From contig JASHVE010000342.1 of NCBI GenBank assembly GCA_030039675.1, forward strand, positions 1 through 37,099: a stretch of 37,099 nt of DNA, given 5' to 3'. Below the pieces are notes generated by a model. The model was not told the DNA's origin, did no database searches, and saw only the letters and a list, made by a program, of their open reading frames with translations. Each line of letters begins with the position of its first letter. The first letter of the stretch is position 1. Of this stretch, positions 10,134 through 18,794 are shown piece after piece. The DNA comes from Acidobacteriaceae bacterium (GTDB taxonomy: Bacteria; Acidobacteriota; Terriglobia; Terriglobales; Acidobacteriaceae). The position numbers and the translations under genes are program-made.

Positions 10134-10463
10134 GAGAGCCAGTATACGGACAGGGACCGCGCACCCCGAAGACTGCCCGAGTAGCACTGTTATTTCGCGG
10201 AGGATTGTGGCGTTGCGCCGCCGTTTTCACTAGTGGAATTCGAGCGTTCGAGCGGGCGCCGGGACGGAGCGTCGCGTGTAGAATCGTCGCGGACCATAGA
10301 ATCAGAACCTGTGCGCTCTTCGAGCAGTTCCCGAATTAACGTCGACTTTTTGAGAGCTGCGTAGGGTGGCCTTTTCTTGAGGAAAAGGCCACTTAAACAT
10401 CTCCGTTCGGTATACACAAATTCGGGAACTGCTATAGCCTTTCGTGTTCAGAAGGAGAATTAC
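10134..10463. other. Intergenic region carrying repeat copy A
   Basis: About 330 bases between the nuclease and the transglutaminase-like gene. The right third is repeat copy A (10323-10433). The remainder (10134-10322) shows no convincing gene; a short minus-strand frame from 10297 to 10190 would give a 35-residue Ser/Arg-rich peptide that looks like noise. Confidence 0.5.
10323..10433 (+). repeat. Dispersed MITE/REP-like element, copy A (inverted relative to copy B)
   Basis: A 111-bp unit bounded by perfect 15-bp terminal inverted repeats (AGCAGTTCCCGAATT at 10323-10337, its complement at 10419-10433). Inside is a hairpin at 10366-10392 with an 11-bp stem (GTGGCCTTTTC / GAAAAGGCCAC). The same unit occurs in reverse orientation at 27919-28028, with almost all differences confined to a short spacer left of the hairpin, a few bases right of it, the loop, and one base in a terminal repeat. 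No coding capacity and no clear target-site duplication. It ends 30 bases before the GTG start of the next gene, so it may contribute to that gene's leader. Confidence 0.88.
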
Positions 10464-11234
10464 GTGGCAAACATCTACATAAAATACCGAGACAGGATCG
10501 AGCGTTTTTTGGGCGAATTTGCAGAAGTGCAACCCGCAGATGCCATTCCTTTGGACCAGGCAGATCTTGCGGCGTTGCCTTCGACGATCGGCGGGCAGGT
10601 ACTAGCTTCCCGCCCGGGCGCTAACTTTCAGGCTCTGTTCACGAACTTTAACCTCCTGACCAATGGATTTAACTGGGACCCCTCGGGAAAGGGCTCCTTT
10701 ACAGTTGCGAAGACCCTCGAGACGCTGGATGGGACCAGGACATCAGGGGAATGCAAGGTGTTGGCCGCGGCGCTGTTGGGGTTATGGGTATTCCCGCCAC
10801 CTCTCGGTCTGGGACAGTCCCGTTCGACTCCGAAGGCTTCCCTGTACAGGTTCGAGAATTACTCCGACGATGATGGGTTCATCTCACACCACCCACTCCT
10901 GGGTGTTCGCAACCTTTCGCCGAACATTCTGCACCCGCACGGAAACCGCTCCGACCGGAACACATACCAGCCGCTTTACCAGTGGGGTGACCACAAGGTT
11001 GTCTTCTACGATGGCAAATTGTGGGATCCCTCTTACAAGGAGGTGTGGAACCACGAGGACGAAATGGTGGCGTTTGACTTTACCGGCCAGAAGCATCCCA
11101 AAGACCCAAATGCGTATCAAGTGAAAGTGGTAACTCCGAACCAGGCGAAGGGCTGGCTCGCTGGCCAAACGATGTACATAGTGCTCGATCTCAACGCAGG
11201 CGGCTGGAAGGGTCCGTATCGAGCGATCGGTTGA
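10464..11234 (+). CDS. Unknown protein, possible transglutaminase-like / papain-fold domain
   Basis: 256 residues from a GTG start that has AGAAGGAGA just upstream; the frame is open back to 10377 inside the repeat, but that part is repeat-derived. I do not recognise a named family. The order of motifs suggests a transglutaminase-like cysteine protease fold: Cys97 at the head of a helix (SGECKVLAAALLGLW), His177 on a strand (GDHKVVFYDG) and Asp188 in KLWDPSYKE, the classical Cys-His-Asp order with the 'xHxVxxYxGxxWDPS' look. There is no signal peptide or membrane segment, so it is probably cytoplasmic. The 11235-11675 gap separates it from the next gene on the same strand. The fold assignment is inference; a plain hypothetical protein is the fallback. 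Confidence 0.72.
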   Translation: MANIYIKYRDRIERFLGEFAEVQPADAIPLDQADLAALPSTIGGQVLASRPGANFQALFTNFNLLTNGFNWDPSGKGSFTVAKTLETLDGTRTSGECKVLAAALLGLWVFPPPLGLGQSRSTPKASLYRFENYSDDDGFISHHPLLGVRNLSPNILHPHGNRSDRNTYQPLYQWGDHKVVFYDGKLWDPSYKEVWNHEDEMVAFDFTGQKHPKDPNAYQVKVVTPNQAKGWLAGQTMYIVLDLNAGGWKGPYRAIG

Positions 11235-11675
11235 AGCCTCTACGTCCCGCGAACGACCATCCCCAGCCTGCGGGAAAAAAGGGGCGGCGGCGGGAAAGCA
11301 TAGATAGGAAACCGGAAACCGGGTTGCACCTTATTCGGCAACTATGCCCCTAAAATGCTATGGAGGCTCTCTGGCCAAGCCGTATACTACTTCCAAATCG
11401 CGCTCAGGAACCTTAAAACGGCTGCGATAGACTCCGAATATTTTCCCGGATCGGTGTTGTCGTAACTAAGGCAGATTTAGTCCTGCTCTTGTGAGAGAAG
11501 TGCTAGAACGCATCTGTCTCTTGAAGAGGACTGCGCCGTAGGTAGCGGTGTGATGAATACGTTGGGTTTTCCGTGGGTCCCAGGTGTTGCGGGGGCTGTG
11601 CCTGGCGAGTGACGGGGCTCGAACGTTAGTTAGCTCGCGGGTGAAGCAAGCGCTGAAAATGTGACGGGGGGCCCA
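11235..11675 (+). other. Long structured leader before the hybrid kinase
   Basis: About 440 bases without a confident gene. Visible items: a hairpin near 11309-11325 (AACCGG pairing with CCGGGTT with one bulge), a region 11468-11552 that partly resembles a c-di-GMP-I riboswitch (listed separately), and a 19-codon ATG frame at 11553-11612 that could be a leader peptide or chance. Confidence 0.5.
11468..11552 (+). ncRNA. Possible c-di-GMP-I (GEMM)-like leader element, tentative
   Basis: Three pieces occur in the order used by GEMM-I riboswitches: AAGGCAGA (11468-11475), a hairpin from 11476 with TTTAG pairing to CTAGA (outer part) and CTCT/AGAG at its tip, then ACGCA (11508-11512), then CCGTAGGTAGCGG (11536-11548). 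The last closely resembles the known CCGGTAGGTAGCGGGG segment. Against it: the conserved AAAGCC after ACGCA is missing and the hairpin loop is not GNRA. It lies about 120 bases before a signalling kinase, a sensible place for such an element. Treat as unproven. Confidence 0.2.
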
Positions 11676-14600
11676 ATGGCGGTCCGATCAGGGGAGATCG
11701 GGACAACAGAGAAAGAGCAACCCGCGGTCGGGATCGCACTGCGTCTCGCTTGGCCCATTCTCGCGGCTCTGGCTCTTGCCGCGGCGACGGGGGCCGTCAT
11801 CTTACGCATTACCGCGGGTGAGCGCTACGACGGCTTTCTGGTGCTCGGCGCCGTGCTCGCAGCCGCGGTCTTAGCTCTCCGTTTGCCCACTCGTTCCCGC
11901 TCCTCCGATACGCCTGCACTTGAATTGGGCAGCGGACTGCCCAAGGAACTTCTGGAATCGGCCGGACCGGCTGTTGTTGCGGTGGGTCTGGATGGCCGCC
12001 TGATGTACGTCAACCCCGCTGCCGAGCGGTTGCTCGGTTATCACGCGGCAGAGCTGACTGGCGAGTGGAATACGGCGGATATCCTGACCAAAGGCGAAGG
12101 AATGCGCCTTGTCGGGGAGATGCAAAAGCTCTGCGGCATCGAAAAGGCGCCGCAATCCACGCCGTCGGGCTTGTTTGCCGATTATCTCGACTGTGTGCGT
12201 GTGCTGCCTCCCAGCATGGTACCCAGCTTTGAAGCACAGGTGCTGCGCAAGGATGGCGTCGCCGTTCCTGCGACCCTGCACATCTCTGCCTTGCGCGACA
12301 GCGCCGGCGGACTTATCGGACTAGTGGCTGTCGCCGTGGACCAGAGTGCGACCCATCGCCAGGATCAGGCGTTGCGCGAATCGCAGGAGCGTTATCGGGA
12401 TCTGTTCGAGAACTCCAGCGAAATGATCGCCACGCTCAGCCCGGCGGGGCGATTCCTCTATGCCAATCCCGCATGGAAGCGGTGCTTTGGCTACGGGGAC
12501 GCTGCACTGCTGGCCCTCGATTCGTTTGAAGATCTCTTTGCTCCCAGTTGCCGCGGCGAGGTGGCTACGCTGTTCCGCCGGGCGCTGGATGGCGACACCG
12601 TTGATCGCGCCCAACTCCGCCACCACACATCCGATGGACGAATCCTGGATCTCGAACTGAGCCTGAGCCAGCGCCAAAAGTCTGGGAACCCGCTGGCCGT
12701 GCGTTGCCTGCTCCGTGACGTAACCCAGCAGAAGCAGCGCGAACATCGCCTGACGCTACAGCTCGTCGTCAGCCAGATCGTGGGTGAAAATATCTCCCCC
12801 GAGGCCGCGGCGCGGCGCATCCTCGAAGCCCTTTGCATCTCGCAAGGCTGGGATGCAGGCATCAAGTGGACGGTGGATGCACAGCAGAACCAGCTCGCGT
12901 TCAGCACCGCATGGGGAACTCCGGGCCGCCGGTCCGAGACGCTCATCCGTGAAAGCATGGCGATCGCCATTGACAGTGGTGCCGACCTCGCTGGTCGCGC
13001 CTGGAAAGACGCCCGGCCCGTGTGGGTGACTGACTTGACGGCACTGTCCCCTACGCCGCGTGTGCAATCGGTACTCCGCCAGGAGATGGCTTCAGGCTGG
13101 GCTGTGCCGGTACGGGTCGGCAACACAGTTCTCGCCATTCTCGAGTTCTACAGCCGGAACCGCCTTCGTGAAACCCGTGAGGCGCTGGCCACGGTGGAGA
13201 CGGTAGCCGCATCCCTGGGGCAGATGCTGGCCCGCTCCCAGGAACGCGGCCGCGCCGAGGAACTCTACCGGCGCCAGGAGGCATTGCTGGACTCCGTGGC
13301 AGACGGCATCTGCGGCCTGGACCAGAACGGCAGGGTCAGCTTTGCCAATCCTGCCGCGGCCCGCATGCTGGGAGCCGAGGCATCTGCCCTCACCGGCATG
13401 CTGGTGCATGAACTGCTCCACGGCTCTGCGCCGGCAGATCGCGCCTGCGGCGAGGACTGCCCGCTCCAGCGCAATGCATCGCTGCCGCGCGCCACGGCCG
13501 GCGAAGCCACGATCTTCCGCACCGACGGATCATCCTTTCCGGCCGAGTACGTCCTGACGCCGATCGCCGACCAGGGCCGCTCGTCCGGCTCTGTGCTGAG
13601 CTTCCGCGACATCAGCCAGCGGTACGCGCTGGACCGCTTGAAGGACGAGTTCATTTCCACCGTCAGCCACGAGCTGCGCACGCCGCTCACCTCGATCCGC
13701 GGCGCGCTGGGACTGCTCTCTTCCGGCATACTCAGCGATCTGAACGGCAAGGCCGCAAATCTTCTCCGCATCGCATTGACGAACTCCGACCGGCTGGTGC
13801 GGCTGATCAACGACATCCTCGATCTTGAGCGCATTCAGAGCGGCCGCGCCCCGCTGGCGTTCCGCACCGTGCAGTTGGCGGAGATCGTTCGCCAGGCGAT
13901 CGACGGCATGCAGCCGGTAGCCGACGCGGCCGGTGTGCAGCTGATTCACGATACGACGCAGGTGGAAATTGCCGCCGACCCCGATCGGCTGCTCCAGGTG
14001 CTTACCAACCTGCTTTCAAACGCCGTGAAATTCTCTCCACCGAATTCGGCTGTCTCTGTGATGCTGCGTCCAGGCATTACGGGCGTGACCATCTCCGTGA
14101 TCGATCATGGCCGCGGCATCCCTGCCGACAAGCTCGAAGCCATCTTTGGACGCTTCCAGCAGGTCGACGCGTCCGACTCGCGCCAGAAAGGCGGAAGCGG
14201 ACTCGGGCTGGCCATCTGCCGCACAATCGTTCTGCAGCACTCGGGCCGCATCTGGGCCGAGCGGAATCCTGTCCGCGGGTCGACATTCCGCGTCTTCCTG
14301 CCCTATCAACCCGTTCCGCTTGAGCCAGGCGAACCACTCGTAGAGGAGACTCGCACCGGGACGGTAATTTTGGCCGGCGCCGGCGCTGAGGCTCGCCCAC
14401 GCATCGCGGCGCAGCTGGTGCGCCACGGTTATCGCGTCATCGAATCTTGCACCGTGGAACAGACCCTTGCCGCTGCCGCGGAGAACGTGCAGGCGATCCT
14501 GCTGGACACGGCGCTGGACGGCATGAACGGCTGGGAGATTCTGCCGCTGTTGCGCCGCCTCGATCCCGAATCCCGCACGCCGATCGTTCTACTCTGCCTG

Positions 14601-15137
14601 GACAGCTCGCACACCCCCGTCGAGCTGCCTGTGGGAGCTGAGGGATGGGTCTCAAAGCCGTTGCAGGAGGACGCGCTACTCGGTGAGCTGGCCCGCGTTT
14701 TGTGCGGACCTGGCGAAAAAGCCCGCATCCTGGTAGTCGAAGACGACGAAGATCTCGCCCGCGTGATTAGCGAGGTTTTTTCTCGGGAGAGCATTGAAGT
14801 ACATCTGGCGCACTCGCTGCAAGAGGCCATCGACGCGTGCTTCGCGTTCCAACCTCATCTGATGGTGCTCGACATCGGCCTGCCGGATGGAAACGGTTTT
14901 AATGTCGTCGACTGGCTGCGGCAGAATGAAAATCTTTCCGGTTTACCGCTGGTGGTTTACTCGGGCCGCGAGCTTTCTCCTACGGAGCGGCGCCATCTTA
15001 CCCTCGGTCCCACGCACTTTCTCGCCAAAGCCCGCGTCCAGCCGCAGCAGCTCGAAGCACTGGTCCTCACCATGCTGCGCCGTTCGCGACTGATGGAAGA
15101 TGTGCCGTTTCCGGAATCCTCCGTGCCGAACTCGTAA
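11676..15137 (+). CDS. Hybrid sensor histidine kinase, PAS-PAS-GAF-PAS with two receiver domains
   Basis: About 1150 residues (numbers from an alternative GTG at 11661; ATG 11676 removes five). Domains in order: two transmembrane helices (about 31-50 and 58-75) with almost no periplasmic loop; PAS (95-230); PAS (240-355); GAF (365-525); PAS (535-650); HisKA with phospho-acceptor His670 in VSHELRTPL; HATPase (765-885) with N box NLLSNAVKFS, DHGRGIP and GGSGLGLAI; receiver 1 (900-1015); receiver 2 (1020-1140). Receiver 2 has the full acidic pocket (Asp1028, Asp1029, phospho-acceptor Asp1071, Lys1123). Receiver 1 keeps Asp949 and Lys999 but has AGAGAE where the acidic pair should be. Little extracytoplasmic sequence implies sensing in the cytoplasm or membrane. 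The next two genes encode a receiver and an Hpt protein, so a multi-step phosphorelay is likely. Confidence 0.95.
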   Translation: MAVRSGEIGTTEKEQPAVGIALRLAWPILAALALAAATGAVILRITAGERYDGFLVLGAVLAAAVLALRLPTRSRSSDTPALELGSGLPKELLESAGPAVVAVGLDGRLMYVNPAAERLLGYHAAELTGEWNTADILTKGEGMRLVGEMQKLCGIEKAPQSTPSGLFADYLDCVRVLPPSMVPSFEAQVLRKDGVAVPATLHISALRDSAGGLIGLVAVAVDQSATHRQDQALRESQERYRDLFENSSEMIATLSPAGRFLYANPAWKRCFGYGDAALLALDSFEDLFAPSCRGEVATLFRRALDGDTVDRAQLRHHTSDGRILDLELSLSQRQKSGNPLAVRCLLRDVTQQKQREHRLTLQLVVSQIVGENISPEAAARRILEALCISQGWDAGIKWTVDAQQNQLAFSTAWGTPGRRSETLIRESMAIAIDSGADLAGRAWKDARPVWVTDLTALSPTPRVQSVLRQEMASGWAVPVRVGNTVLAILEFYSRNRLRETREALATVETVAASLGQMLARSQERGRAEELYRRQEALLDSVADGICGLDQNGRVSFANPAAARMLGAEASALTGMLVHELLHGSAPADRACGEDCPLQRNASLPRATAGEATIFRTDGSSFPAEYVLTPIADQGRSSGSVLSFRDISQRYALDRLKDEFISTVSHELRTPLTSIRGALGLLSSGILSDLNGKAANLLRIALTNSDRLVRLINDILDLERIQSGRAPLAFRTVQLAEIVRQAIDGMQPVADAAGVQLIHDTTQVEIAADPDRLLQVLTNLLSNAVKFSPPNSAVSVMLRPGITGVTISVIDHGRGIPADKLEAIFGRFQQVDASDSRQKGGSGLGLAICRTIVLQHSGRIWAERNPVRGSTFRVFLPYQPVPLEPGEPLVEETRTGTVILAGAGAEARPRIAAQLVRHGYRVIESCTVEQTLAAAAENVQAILLDTALDGMNGWEILPLLRRLDPESRTPIVLLCLDSSHTPVELPVGAEGWVSKPLQEDALLGELARVLCGPGEKARILVVEDDEDLARVISEVFSRESIEVHLAHSLQEAIDACFAFQPHLMVLDIGLPDGNGFNVVDWLRQNENLSGLPLVVYSGRELSPTERRHLTLGPTHFLAKARVQPQQLEALVLTMLRRSRLMEDVPFPESSVPNS

Positions 15138-15211
15138 ACTGCCGTTGCCATCGCCGGCCATCGACAACTCCGTTCCGGCGCTTCACAATAATGATTCCGG
15201 AGGGTTTTTCT

Positions 15212-15586
15212 GTGGCACGCAGAATTCTGATCATCGATGATGAAGACGACATCCGCGAAGTGGCCGCGCTCAGCCTGGAGAGTGTCGCCGGCTGGGAGGT
15301 GATGGTGGCCAGCTCGGGCGCACAGGGGCTTGTGCGAGCCGCCGAGTACAAGCCGGATGCCATCTTGCTCGACGTGATGATGCCGGGAATGGACGGTCCC
15401 ACTACCTTCCGCGAACTGCGCAAAAACCCCATCACATCGCGCATTCCGGTCCTGCTGCTCACCGCAAAGGTGCAGAACACAGATCAGCGCCGCTTTGCCG
15501 ATCTCGGCGTCGAGGCGGTGCTCTTCAAACCTTTTGACCCGCTCACCCTATCCACACAGATTGCAGGCGTGCTCGGCTGGAGCTGA
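15212..15586 (+). CDS. Single-domain response regulator (CheY-like receiver)
   Basis: 124 residues made of one receiver domain and no output domain. The pocket is complete: Asp9 and Asp10 near the start (IIDDEDD), phospho-acceptor Asp54 in ILLDVMMPGMDG, Thr84 in LLLTAK and Lys106 in LFKPFDP. The GTG at 15212 is preferred over ATG 15191 because GGAGGG lies about 8 bases before it, inside the sequence the longer form would translate. It follows the hybrid kinase by 74 bases and precedes the Hpt gene by 15, so it probably accepts or relays phosphate within that phosphorelay. The effector it controls is not in the window. Confidence 0.93.
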   Translation: MARRILIIDDEDDIREVAALSLESVAGWEVMVASSGAQGLVRAAEYKPDAILLDVMMPGMDGPTTFRELRKNPITSRIPVLLLTAKVQNTDQRRFADLGVEAVLFKPFDPLTLSTQIAGVLGWS

Positions 15587-15601
15587 CGAACTCTCAACGC
15601 G

Positions 15602-15943
15602 ATGGAATTTGAAAACCAAACTGATCAACCCGATCTCTCCGCTGCGCTGGACCGCCTGTGGATGCGGTTTCTGCCGGAGATTCGCGAGCGGGTCGCAAAG
15701 ATCGAGTCGGCCGCTCAGTCACTGGGCAAGGGCGAACTCGACACGGAGCAGCGCGAGGCTGCGGCATCTGCGGCGCACAAGCTCGCGGGCGTGCTCGGCA
15801 CCTTCAATCTCGCGCACGGCACAGCACTGGCGCGCGAACTCGAGCTGGCTTTTTCCGGAGCTGAGGCTGCCCATCCCGACGCGGCAGCACGCCTTGTCAC
15901 GAAGACGAGCGAACTGCGCATGATGATCGACAGCCGCAAATAA
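15602..15943 (+). CDS. Histidine phosphotransfer (Hpt) domain protein
   Basis: A 113-residue helical protein. The segment ASAAHKLAGVLGTFNLAHGT fits the Hpt signature (AHxLxGxxxxxG), making His59 the predicted phospho-acceptor. Such proteins shuttle phosphate between receiver domains. The gene lies 15 bases after the single-domain regulator and downstream of a hybrid kinase with two receivers, so all three are expected to form one phosphorelay. No strong ribosome binding site precedes ATG 15602; the small gap suggests coupling with the upstream gene. xseA starts 29 bases later and may be cotranscribed although functionally unrelated. Confidence 0.88.
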   Translation: MEFENQTDQPDLSAALDRLWMRFLPEIRERVAKIESAAQSLGKGELDTEQREAAASAAHKLAGVLGTFNLAHGTALARELELAFSGAEAAHPDAAARLVTKTSELRMMIDSRK

Positions 15944-15972
15944 TCTCCGCACCAATTACACTTTGATGAGGA

Positions 15973-17421
15973 ATGGCCCCGCACAACCGATCGACGGCGC
16001 AGCTCGACCTCAGCCCCCAACTGGGCCTCAACTTTGACGAGCCGGCGCCTGCCCGCCGCATCTGGCCTGTTCACGAGTTGGTGGCGCAGGTGCGCGAGTT
16101 TGTTGAGCAGGCCTATGGCGACGTGTGGGTGGAGGGTGAGATCTCCAACTGCCGGCCTGCGCCCTCCGGACACATCTATTTCACGCTGAAGGACGCCGAC
16201 GCGCAGCTTCCGGTGGTTTTCTTCCGCCGTCAGGCCTTGCTACTGCGCTTTCGTCCCGAAGACGGGCTGCACGTACTGGTGCGCGGGCGGGTGAGCGTCT
16301 ACGAGCAGCGCGGCCAGGTGCAGCTCGTAGCCGAGACCATGGAACCCGTAGGAGCCGGATCGCTGCAGCTTGCGTTTGAGCAGCTCAGGGAACGGCTCAA
16401 AGCCGAAGGGCTCTTCGATGCGGAGCGCAAGCGCCCCCTGCCTGCCTTTCCGCGCACTGCCGCCATCGTCACTTCGCCGACAGGCGCGGTAATCCGCGAC
16501 TTTCTCAGTATCGTGGGCCGCCGGCACTCCGGCCTGAATGTCTTGCTGTATCCGGTTCCAGTGCAAGGCGAATCGGCTCCGGTTGAAATAGAAGCGGCGA
16601 TCGCCGATCTCAACAGATCCGGCTTAGCCGATCTCATCGTCCTCGCCCGCGGCGGTGGATCGCTCGAGGATCTGGCTGCCTTCAACAGCGAGCGCGTCGC
16701 CCGCGGGATTGCATCCAGCAGATTCCCTGTGGTTTCAGCAGTTGGTCATGAAACCGACTTCACCATCGCCGACTTCGTCGCCGACCTGCGCGCGCCCACT
16801 CCGTCCGCTGCGGCCGAACTAATTACCGAGGCGCAGCACAAAATCGCCGAGCACCTGGCCGCACAGACGCATCGTCTAGAGCGCGCCGCGCGCTTTCAGC
16901 TTCTGCATGCGCGCCAGCGCTTTGCCGATCTCACCTTCGACCGTGCTGAGTCGCGCATGGCCGCGCTACTGCATCGACTCGCGCAGCGGCTTGACGATCT
17001 CGCCTTCCGCGAGGAGTCTGCGATCACGGACCAGCTTCGCGCGCGCCAGAACCAAGTCACCGGTCTCGCGGCTGCGGTGCTGCGGCACGATCCGCGGCAG
17101 TCGATTGCCAGAGCGCGCGAAAACCTGCTCGCGTTGCGCGCACGGCTTGACCGTTCCGTCGAGCGGGCTCTCCAGTCGTCGGCTATTGCCGTGAACGCGC
17201 TCAGTGCGCGTCTTCAGTCGCTCTCGCCGCTCGCCGTTCTCGACCGCGGCTACGCACTGGTTCTTGCCGCGGACGGATCGCTCGTCCGGTCGGCCACGCG
17301 GCTCTCGCCCGGCGAAACCGTCACTACGCGCCTTGCAGATGGCGCTTTCACCAGCCGCGTGGAAACCACAACGCCTGACGCCGCTACAGGACGAAAGAAA
17401 GGCAATCGACCCAGATCATGA
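15973..17421 (+). CDS. xseA: Exodeoxyribonuclease VII large subunit
   Basis: A 482-residue XseA. With the small subunit XseB it degrades single-stranded DNA to oligonucleotides and assists mismatch and damage repair. An N-terminal OB-fold (about 28-125, with VWVEGEISNCRPAPSGHIYFTLKD) is followed by the catalytic core (about 140-300) with AIVTSPTGAVIRDFLSIVGRR, VLARGGGSLEDLAAFNSE and VSAVGHETDFTIADFVADLRAPTPSAAAE, then a long helical region. ATG 15973 is the first start possible, since an in-frame TGA lies two codons before it; GAGGA touches the ATG, so the ribosome site is unusually close. The stop overlaps glmM by four bases. No xseB is adjacent, so the partner must be elsewhere. Confidence 0.96.
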   Translation: MAPHNRSTAQLDLSPQLGLNFDEPAPARRIWPVHELVAQVREFVEQAYGDVWVEGEISNCRPAPSGHIYFTLKDADAQLPVVFFRRQALLLRFRPEDGLHVLVRGRVSVYEQRGQVQLVAETMEPVGAGSLQLAFEQLRERLKAEGLFDAERKRPLPAFPRTAAIVTSPTGAVIRDFLSIVGRRHSGLNVLLYPVPVQGESAPVEIEAAIADLNRSGLADLIVLARGGGSLEDLAAFNSERVARGIASSRFPVVSAVGHETDFTIADFVADLRAPTPSAAAELITEAQHKIAEHLAAQTHRLERAARFQLLHARQRFADLTFDRAESRMAALLHRLAQRLDDLAFREESAITDQLRARQNQVTGLAAAVLRHDPRQSIARARENLLALRARLDRSVERALQSSAIAVNALSARLQSLSPLAVLDRGYALVLAADGSLVRSATRLSPGETVTTRLADGAFTSRVETTTPDAATGRKKGNRPRS

Positions 17422-18794
17422 CCGCAACTGACTCCCGCAAGCTTTTCGGCACCGACGGCATTCGCGCGGTGGCCGGCGAATCTCCACTTGATCCGACGAC
17501 CATCTTTGCCACTGGTCTCGCGTTGGCGCACTCGCTGCGGAAAAACGGCAAGGAGCCGCGCGTTCTGCTCGGCCGCGATACGCGCGAGTCCAGCCCGTGG
17601 ATTGCTGCCACGCTCGCCGCCGCATTGCGCGAAGCAGGCGCGCACGTCGAGAGCGCGGGTGTCGTCACGACGCCGGCCGTTGCGTTCCTGACGCACACGC
17701 ATGGCTTTCATGCAGGCGTGGTTGTCTCCGCATCGCACAATCCGTGGCAGGATAACGGCATCAAGCTCTTCGGCGGCGACGGCTTCAAGCTTCCCGATGC
17801 GGTGGAACTGGCGATAGAAGAAGAGATTCTGCAGCAAGCCGCGCGGATTCAAGCGCCCGATCCTGGTTCCTTGCCGCCGGTCGAAGACAATCCCACGCTA
17901 CAGAGCGACTATATTCAGTTCCTCATTGACGCAGTGCCGGGGCTGTCGCTGGCTAGTCTCAAAATCGTCGCCGACTGCGCGAATGGCGCGGCAGCCGCCA
18001 TTGCGCCGGAGCTTTTCCGCCGTCTCAATCCGACTGACCGCGCCGACATGACACTGCTCAACATCGCGCCCAACGGCCGCAACATTAACGCAGGTTGCGG
18101 TGCGCTGCATCCCGAATACGTCGCGAAGGAGGTGAAAGCGCGGGGCGCGGACTTGGGCCTCACCTTCGACGGCGACGCCGACCGCTGCATGTTGGCCGGC
18201 GCGCCGGGCAACGTCATCAACGGCGACGCCATCCTGCTCATGGCCGGCCGCGATTTGAAGACACGCGGGCTGTTGAAGGGCAATCTCGTGGTGGCCACCA
18301 CCATGTCGAACATGGGGCTCGAGGCCGCGCTCAAGCGCAGCGGCATCGGCATGCTGCGCGCGCCTGTGGGCGACCGCTATGTGCTCGAAGAGATGCAAAA
18401 GCACGACGCAGCGCTCGGCGGCGAGCAATCCGGGCACATCCTTTTTCCGCACCTGGCCACAACAGGCGACGGACTGCTGACGGCTCTCGTCGTGCTCGAT
18501 CTCCTCGCCCGCAGCGGCAAGTCCATCGAAGAGTTAACGGCAGACCTCAAGGTGTTTCCGCAGACGATCATCAACGTGCGGGTAAGCGAGAAGAAGCCGC
18601 TTGCCGCTATTGCCGCGGTGCAGGCGGCGATACGTGTGGCCGAAGAAGCTCTCAAGGACACCGGCCGCGTGGTGATCCGTTACAGCGGCACTGAGCCGCT
18701 GGCCCGCGTGATGATCGAAGCCGAAGATGAAGCGGCAATGAAAAAGCACGCGGAGGCGATTGCGGAGGCGATCCGGACCGAGTTGGGCGGTTAG
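17418..18794 (+). CDS. glmM: Phosphoglucosamine mutase
   Basis: A 458-residue GlmM, which converts glucosamine-6-phosphate to glucosamine-1-phosphate on the way to UDP-GlcNAc for peptidoglycan and LPS. Motifs: LFGTDGIRAVAG at the N-terminus, the phosphoserine loop VSASHNPWQDNGIK (Ser106), the metal-binding DGDADR (251-256), the sugar-binding GGEQSGH, and the C-terminal phosphate loop RYSGTEPLARVM. Other alpha-phosphohexomutases share the fold, but the GTDGIR start and GEQSGH favour GlmM. Its ATG overlaps the xseA stop (ATGA), so translation is coupled. A short imperfect hairpin follows the stop (18795-18824) without a T-run. Confidence 0.96.
   Translation: MTATDSRKLFGTDGIRAVAGESPLDPTTIFATGLALAHSLRKNGKEPRVLLGRDTRESSPWIAATLAAALREAGAHVESAGVVTTPAVAFLTHTHGFHAGVVVSASHNPWQDNGIKLFGGDGFKLPDAVELAIEEEILQQAARIQAPDPGSLPPVEDNPTLQSDYIQFLIDAVPGLSLASLKIVADCANGAAAAIAPELFRRLNPTDRADMTLLNIAPNGRNINAGCGALHPEYVAKEVKARGADLGLTFDGDADRCMLAGAPGNVINGDAILLMAGRDLKTRGLLKGNLVVATTMSNMGLEAALKRSGIGMLRAPVGDRYVLEEMQKHDAALGGEQSGHILFPHLATTGDGLLTALVVLDLLARSGKSIEELTADLKVFPQTIINVRVSEKKPLAAIAAVQAAIRVAEEALKDTGRVVIRYSGTEPLARVMIEAEDEAAMKKHAEAIAEAIRTELGG

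Noticed and set aside
10190-10417. A 75-codon minus-strand frame covering repeat copy A
   Set aside because: Half of it is repeat sequence and the rest is low-complexity Ser/Arg; no ribosome site or conserved motif.
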